DNA from: Saccoglossus kowalevskii
Lineage: Eukaryota > Hemichordata > Enteropneusta > Harrimaniidae
Assembly: GCF_000003605.2 (NCBI RefSeq)
Contig: NW_003147784.1
Span: forward strand, 20,108 to 31,759
Length of the DNA: 11,652 nt
Direction of reading: 5' to 3'
The notes beneath the pieces were generated by a model that was given only the letters and a program-made list of their open reading frames with translations, did not search any database and was not told the DNA's origin. How positions within the stretch are numbered: position 1 is the first letter of the stretch; each line of letters opens with the position of its first letter. The translations under genes were made by a program, and so were the position numbers. This document shows positions 7,789 to 11,652 of this stretch, one piece after another.

Positions 7789-8226
7789 AACCGAATGTCT
7801 GACTCATCATACTACTTGTAACTGTGGATATTTGACGTTCAGCGGTACTTGGTTCGACCAAAGTTTGAAACATGGTGGGATTCAGTGGTGTATCATGTAT
7901 GTTGAATTTAATAAGGAAATCCCAACTTTCCAGTTTGAAAACAAATATCAATAAGTTCATTATCCTTATTAATACTAACCATCCTAAACTAATTAGACAT
8001 GTGACACGGTATCTGAAAGTGTGTTTTGAAAAACACAAACTGCATTAATTTTTACTGCCTGATGTTATGTTATTTTAACGTTCTGTTTTTTACTTACCTT
8101 TCCTTTTATTACTTTCAGCCAAAAATGAATTTAATTTCATTACAGTGTAATAAAACTGTTATAGTATTATTATTATTATTATTATGTACAGTGACGGGCA
8201 AAGCAATCTCAGACCCAACATATTAC
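7789..8226. other. AT-rich DNA with a (TAT)7 microsatellite
   Basis: A pure (TAT)7 run occupies 8165-8185. Upstream, TTACCTTTCCTTTTATTACTTTCAG (ending at 8119) resembles a splice acceptor, but no downstream exon is supported. No gene is called. Confidence 0.45.
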
Positions 8227-8935
8227 CTAGATACATCTTTGGTATAACCAAGGTTTTGTGACAATATGCCTGACAAGTTTTGTCATTATTCTGGAGTAAG
8301 TTTATTGGTGCAAGATCGCCTCGTTTTTGTGATAGGATATGTACATGATATGCCTTGTCTTAACTCTGACCGAATCAAGGACTGTGCACACCGTCGCTCA
8401 AATACAGTGGTTGGTTTACACATCTGCATCTTTCAAAATTACCTTCATCATCTCCCCTAATTTATTTATCCCCAGTAGAGAATTACAATACCATATATCG
8501 TTGTTGAATTCTGTGTTATCCCATGGTACTATGAAATACTTTATTTTCACTTGGAATTAAATTTTGCTATTTTCGCTGAAGGAATGACTCAGTGAAAATA
8601 AAATCCATCGAATATACCTTTTTTCCTATATTTTACATTCAACCTGTCAAAAATCAGTGAAAATAAATTCCATACAAAACCCCTAAAATCTCCTTTCAGC
8701 GAAAATTTGATATTTTACAGTATTTGAAACAGATGGCAATTACCTGGGTTCAATTTTGTCAGGTAGAATTTGAATGTCGCTACGGGACACCAGTTGTTAT
8801 TGTTGGCATATATTTTTGCCTGAGCCTTGTAGTTTTTTTTGCATTTTTTTCATCCTTCAATCCTTCAATCTCATTTAGTTGATCACCAGTTAAACTTACA
8901 AATCGTATTTTCTTTGTCGGAGATTTGCAATCCAT
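8227..8935 (-). pseudogene. Crypton/DUF3504-type tyrosine recombinase relic
   Basis: Crypton recombinases cut and join DNA with a tyrosine nucleophile in an R...HxxR...H...Y site; host relatives are the ZMYM2-4, QRICH1 and KIAA1958 proteins. Three minus-strand pieces keep family order. Piece one (8935-8780): an ATG-initiated 51-residue frame with KKIRFVSLTGDQLNEIE and DEKNAKKTT, like the family N-terminus. Piece two (8789-8724, another frame): CPVATFKFYL, TKLNP, LFQ. Piece three (8529-8227): DIWYCNSLLGINKLGEMMK, then TNHCI, ATVCTVLDS and TRHIMYISYHKNEAILHQ. The central region between pieces one and two is missing, and a MITE separates two from three. In piece three TAA (8418-8416) follows DADV, at the site of the family's YTNH tyrosine. 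TGA (8400-8398) replaces the Arg of HxxR, and TAA (8304-8302) lies at the expected catalytic Tyr. It is clearly inactive. Family recognition is from memory of motifs, without alignment. Confidence 0.75.
8537..8724. mobile_element. Palindromic MITE inserted in the recombinase relic
   Basis: The element starts TACTTTATTTTCAC and ends TTTTACAGTATT, with internal inverted blocks TTTTCGCTGAAGG and CCTTTCAGCGAAAA, plus two CAGTGAAAATAAA words. This is the same family as 5987-6108. TGAAA lies immediately outside both ends (8532-8536 and 8725-8729), a plausible 5-bp target-site duplication. On the minus strand, recombinase-like sequence stops at LFQ on one side and resumes before DIWYCNS on the other, as expected for an insertion into older coding DNA. 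Confidence 0.7.
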
Positions 8936-9478
8936 TTCAAAGTCACAACACAGAAAACAAAAAATGTTTTACCAGCAAACACAGCATTCTGGCGTTTGTG
9001 TAGGTTTGTGTGGCAAACGACGATCACCCAACGACCAACACTCACAACTTGGATCCCGCCATTAACAATCAAAGAAAGCTTAGAAAGGACTGTGTGCTGA
9101 GAGTATGGGAGACACATTAAAATTAATTAAAAATTTAAGATTTGCTTTCCAAAACGAGAAGCTTCGCAACTAATATTTGTCTGCTATTTGAGATGCACAA
9201 CATGAAAACAATGTGATTCCCATTATCAAAATTTATAATACATACAGAAAATACATTTGATGTTTAATTCATGAGCACGTCTGTGATGAATTCAATTTAA
9301 ATATATTTTTTTTAGATATTAGAAATGGACTAATAATAGATAATCAATATGTATGTTTATCAACATTAAACTAATCATGTCTGTGGATTACCTCAATGAA
9401 CCAAATAAATTATTATAGAAAATAAGTGATTATTGTGCATAAATTTAGGTTTGTATTTTGTTTTAGAACACACATGTT
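8936..9478. other. Region upstream of the recombinase relic, no gene seen
   Basis: The first 180 bp are somewhat GC-richer and may be 5' untranslated or promoter sequence of the minus-strand Crypton relic. The rest is AT-rich. A 73-residue minus-strand frame (9117-8896) overlaps the relic start in a different frame and has no recognisable domain. Confidence 0.4.
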
Positions 9479-9870
9479 ATGCAAATTATGCAAATTAGGT
9501 AATTAATACTTCGCATATCAGTCAGTGCATTGTCCTATATGTTAATATATAATCATTATGCAAATGAGGTTAATTATATGCATGAATTTGTACCCAAAAC
9601 TAATCAAATCTGTGCATTACTCCAGAGCATCTATGTACCAAGTTTAATCAAAATCCAATGAATGGCTTTTTAGATATCAGTGGAAAAGTCATGGAACAGA
9701 TAAAAATCAGCTAATTATCATGCAAATAAGGTAATTAATATGCAAAGCTTTCAACCAAAACCTAATAAAATTGCGCATTAGTCTATGTACCAAGTTTCAT
9801 TAAAACCCAACATGCAGTTCTTGAGACATCAGTGGAAAATATATACATTTATCCAAAATTATCCAATCAC
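9479..9870 (+). repeat. AT-rich tandem-like repeat with ATGCAAAT octamers
   Basis: ATGCAAATNAGGTNAATTA-type anchors occur at 9488, 9558 and 9720. The last two begin related units of about 162 bp: each continues with CCAAAAC and TAATNAAAT, then a TGCATTA or GCGCATTA word, ATGTACCAAGTTT, AAANCCAA and GANATCAGTGGAAAA. The 9488 unit is shortened to 70 bp. Exact ATGCAAAT octamers lie at 9479, 9488, 9558 and 9720. This is an interspersed repeat of unknown class. Confidence 0.6.
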
Positions 9871-10560
9871 AGATGTATATTCATGTAGCAGATAAACTCA
9901 ACTTGACTTGTCAATTTCTGAACATATTTTACAACAGAAAGAAAATTTCTTGATACATTTATTATCTTTACTATAGCTATGCATCAGTAGTAGTATTTAT
10001 GTCGCCAGTCAGTAATTTGATGATGTCATCAAGTTCATTGGAACCAGAGTGTGAAAATGACTGCAGTGTAGTGAATAGTTATGGAATAGTTTGCTTATTG
10101 TTTATCATAGCAAGCATGGCACCACCCTAAGTGTGCGTGCATATATTACTGGTCATGTTTCCTGAGTATAAAATTAACATTCTGTGATACAACGCATCTC
10201 ATCCTCTAAAACGTCACATTCAGGACCGGTTTTGTCTTCTAGCTTAGTTTTGGGCTTTGTATAACAGTCTGTTGAATGTGGGGTTTATGGGAACTTGTTC
10301 TGAATTTACTAATTATTTGTATTGCATTTCTGTCAAAATTTTAATGTTCTTAATTTTGAATCTTCTTACTGTATATTTGCATTCTACGCACATCGGATAA
10401 AAGATGACATTCAAACTGATGACTTAGCGCATTTACGTTATATTATGCGAATTACGTACCTTGCTTGTTTTTAAATTCTTTATAATATTCCAACTCGGAA
10501 ATTTAAGCGTTCCTTGAGATGCATTTTACATTGACGATACCGCCACGTCGACGGTGATAG
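9871..10560. other. Intergenic DNA upstream of ATPAF1
   Basis: No coding sequence or repeat is recognised. There is no clear TATA box close to the gene, which fits a housekeeping-type promoter. Confidence 0.45.
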
Positions 10561-10571
10561 TGAAAACTGAC

Positions 10572-10579
10572 CCGGAAGT
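10572..10579 (+). promoter_or_regulatory. ETS/GABP (NRF-2) consensus site in ATPAF1 promoter
   Basis: CCGGAAGT is the full ETS/GABP core. It lies 52 bp upstream of the ATPAF1 start codon. Sites of this class near the transcription start are characteristic of nuclear genes encoding mitochondrial proteins. Binding is inferred from the motif and its position. Confidence 0.55.
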
Positions 10580-10627
10580 AAAGAGTGAAGCTATTAAACT
10601 TTGACCTTCAATGTCTTCAGCTTTTCT

Positions 10628-10641
10628 AAAATGGCAGCGCC
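10628..10641 (+). promoter_or_regulatory. Kozak/YY1-like context at the ATPAF1 start codon
   Basis: AAAATGGCAGCGCC places A at -3 and G at +4, a strong initiation context. It also resembles the YY1 site AANATGGCGGC, often found around start codons of TATA-less housekeeping genes. This supports 10631 as the start over the out-of-frame ATG at 10611, which has T at -3. Confidence 0.5.
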
Positions 10642-10806
10642 CATGCGACCATATTGTTTACTGCCCGCTCGTTGCAGAAGTTACTATAGGCTTATTCGAG
10701 AGTTGAGGACAACTTGTTCTGCCTCTGGGAAGAATGACGAGGGTGTTAGTTTGGAAGCAAACCCATTTTATTCGAAATATTCGAACAAAATTAAAGAGCT
10801 ACGAAG
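10631..10806 (+). CDS. ATPAF1: ATP synthase mitochondrial F1 complex assembly factor 1, exon 1 (partial)
   Basis: ATPAF1 (yeast Atp11) is a matrix chaperone that binds free F1 beta subunit and prevents its aggregation until the alpha3beta3 hexamer forms. The exon encodes 58 codons plus two bases. Residues 1-33 form a mitochondrial presequence: Arg at 6, 14, 16, 20, 23 and 26, and one acidic residue (Glu24). Residues 41-58, LEANPFYSKYSNKIKELR, match the conserved block opening the mature ATPAF1 domain. The ATG at 10631 has a strong context; TTG at 10601 in the same frame is not a plausible eukaryotic start. The donor AAG|GTACGT at 10806/10807 ends the exon in phase 2, just where similarity stops. 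The frame stays open to 10864, but those residues (YVNEFCPSG onward) are unlike the family. The remaining exons lie beyond the window. Identification rests mainly on the LEANPFY block. Confidence 0.88.
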
Positions 10807-10933
10807 GTACGTAAACGAGTTTTGTCCCAGTGGCATATGCATGATGATGCAAGGCAATGAATAGAATAGAATATAAGGTAGGACTCCTGAAGACGTACCT
10901 ACACTTTATGCATTTTTTTTAAATTATGCTAAT

Positions 10934-10956
10934 GGTACGGTTCTAGAAGCCGTACC
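10934..10956. repeat. Imperfect palindrome in ATPAF1 intron 1
   Basis: GGTACGG and CCGTACC flank TTCTAGAA and one extra G. The whole is self-complementary except for one missing base. Confidence 0.75.
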
Positions 10957-11320
10957 TACACACGAATTGGTGACGTCACAAAATACATGACCTTCAATCG
11001 GGGTCGTTTCCTCGGTATAGATACAAATTACAATTTTGTTAGAAAGTTTCACAATTAAATCAAATATCCAATGATACCAGTATATTTATTTCATTATTTT
11101 AACAACTTGCAATGGTGGAAGTTGGTCAAACATGAGTTCTTACACCTAAATAAGTATCAAATATTTGTCGACACAATTATTCTCTCAATTTAAGGTAGCG
11201 AGAAGGGAAATTTTCACTTTTTTCTTGATTTTTCAAAAATTGATAAAACGGTTACTTTAGACCTTGATCATCACCCCAGGTTTACAAAAGATCGAAATTG
11301 CGAAATAACGTTGCTCAAAT

Positions 11321-11338
11321 TAGTGTTTTAAAACACTA
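11321..11338. repeat. Perfect 18-bp palindrome in ATPAF1 intron 1
   Basis: TAGTGTTTT is followed directly by its exact reverse complement AAAACACTA, with no spacer. Confidence 0.85.
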
Positions 11339-11652
11339 GCAGAAAAGACTACAACTGCCGTTTCGTGGATATTTGCATAATGTTTATCTTTGAAAGGGTT
11401 TAAATGATAACATCTTATCTGTATACTCTGTTGTTGACGATTCTGATATAACGGGTGATAAGCTTCCAGTTGCAAACAATGCGTGTTTATCTAACATCCA
11501 TTGTCAGCATTATTGTCAGTCGAGACTTCGTCGGAGAAACATGGTCATACAGTACTCATTTCGCCCAACCTTCCGCTTTTACATCGACCGCTTATCGCTT
11601 AATTTCCGACCACGCGGTCTTGTCCGACCGGAAACCAACCGCATTTTAATCG

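Larger units (their letters stand above)
10807..11652 (+). other. ATPAF1: ATPAF1 intron 1, 5' part
   Basis: The intron begins GTACGTAA; a second GT at 10811 (GTAAAC) is a weaker alternative donor. Inside are an imperfect 23-nt palindrome (10934-10956), a direct repeat CGTACCTACAC (10894-10904 and 10951-10961) and a perfect 18-bp palindrome (11321-11338). The last 200 bp are slightly GC-richer with an open frame at 11455-11649, but no second-exon similarity to ATPAF1 is visible. The acceptor is outside the window. Confidence 0.7.

Noticed and set aside
7562-8038. Longest open frame of the window, 158 codons on the minus strand
   Set aside because: It runs through the 69-nt hairpin, shows no domain or conserved motif, and its composition (Leu, Ile, Cys, Trp, His) is what AT-rich non-coding DNA gives. 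Treated as chance.
8026-8247. Leucine-run frame resembling a signal peptide, preceded by an acceptor-like CTTTCAG
   Set aside because: The leucines are encoded by the (TAT)7 microsatellite, and the frame's end overlaps the antisense C-terminal end of the recombinase relic. No recognisable mature protein follows.
11455-11649. 64-codon plus-strand frame at the right edge
   Set aside because: It lies inside ATPAF1 intron 1, does not resemble ATPAF1 and has no acceptor; it starts at a non-ATG codon.
1-11652. tRNA, rRNA, CRISPR array or bacterial operon
   Set aside because: No T-loop GGTTCGANTCC with cloverleaf context, no rRNA-like sequence, and no short identical repeats with regular unique spacers. 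The tandem repeats present are diverged and continuous.

Overview
The window looks like AT-rich nuclear DNA of an animal, most likely a marine invertebrate (deuterostome, lophotrochozoan or cnidarian; the sequence does not let me choose). The reasons are an intron-bearing nuclear gene start at the right end, decayed animal-type transposons, and dense short interspersed repeats. Nothing bacterial is present: no operons, ribosome binding sites, tRNA, rRNA or CRISPR array. Nearly all of the window is intergenic and repeat-derived.

The one convincing host gene is at the right end: the first coding exon of ATPAF1, the mitochondrial F1-ATPase assembly factor, on the + strand at 10631-10806. It has an arginine-rich presequence, the conserved LEANPFY block and a good splice donor. 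An ETS/GABP-type site (10572-10579) lies upstream and a YY1-like context surrounds the start codon, a combination typical of nuclear genes for mitochondrial proteins. The remainder, 10807-11652, is the beginning of intron 1.

From left to right: 1-345 is a short tandem repeat. 346-930 is an interspersed repeat carrying ATGGCGGCC motifs. 931-2947 is a roughly 2-kb element bounded by long inverted repeats, containing a GC-richer frameshifted ORF remnant and an array of GGAWWTCC palindromes spaced about 33 bp. 2948-3120 is a second copy of the left-flank repeat. 3440-3508 is a LINE-type 3' tail ending in (TTA)n, and 3521-3963 is the decayed C-terminal end of another LINE ORF2. 4693-5755 holds two direct copies of a repeat built on a unit of about 157 bp, separated by a 130-bp insert. 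5987-6108 and 8537-8724 are related palindromic MITEs. 7175-7242 and 7720-7788 are two compact hairpins. 8227-8935 (minus strand) is a wrecked Crypton/DUF3504-type tyrosine recombinase split by the second MITE. 9479-9870 is another tandem-like repeat.

The genes do not form a pathway together. ATPAF1 is the only likely functional protein gene; everything else recognisable is mobile DNA at different stages of decay. I found no convincing new biological system. The most rewarding items are the Crypton relic, which no single long ORF reveals, the 2-kb inverted-repeat element with its internal palindrome array, and the 69-nt hairpin.
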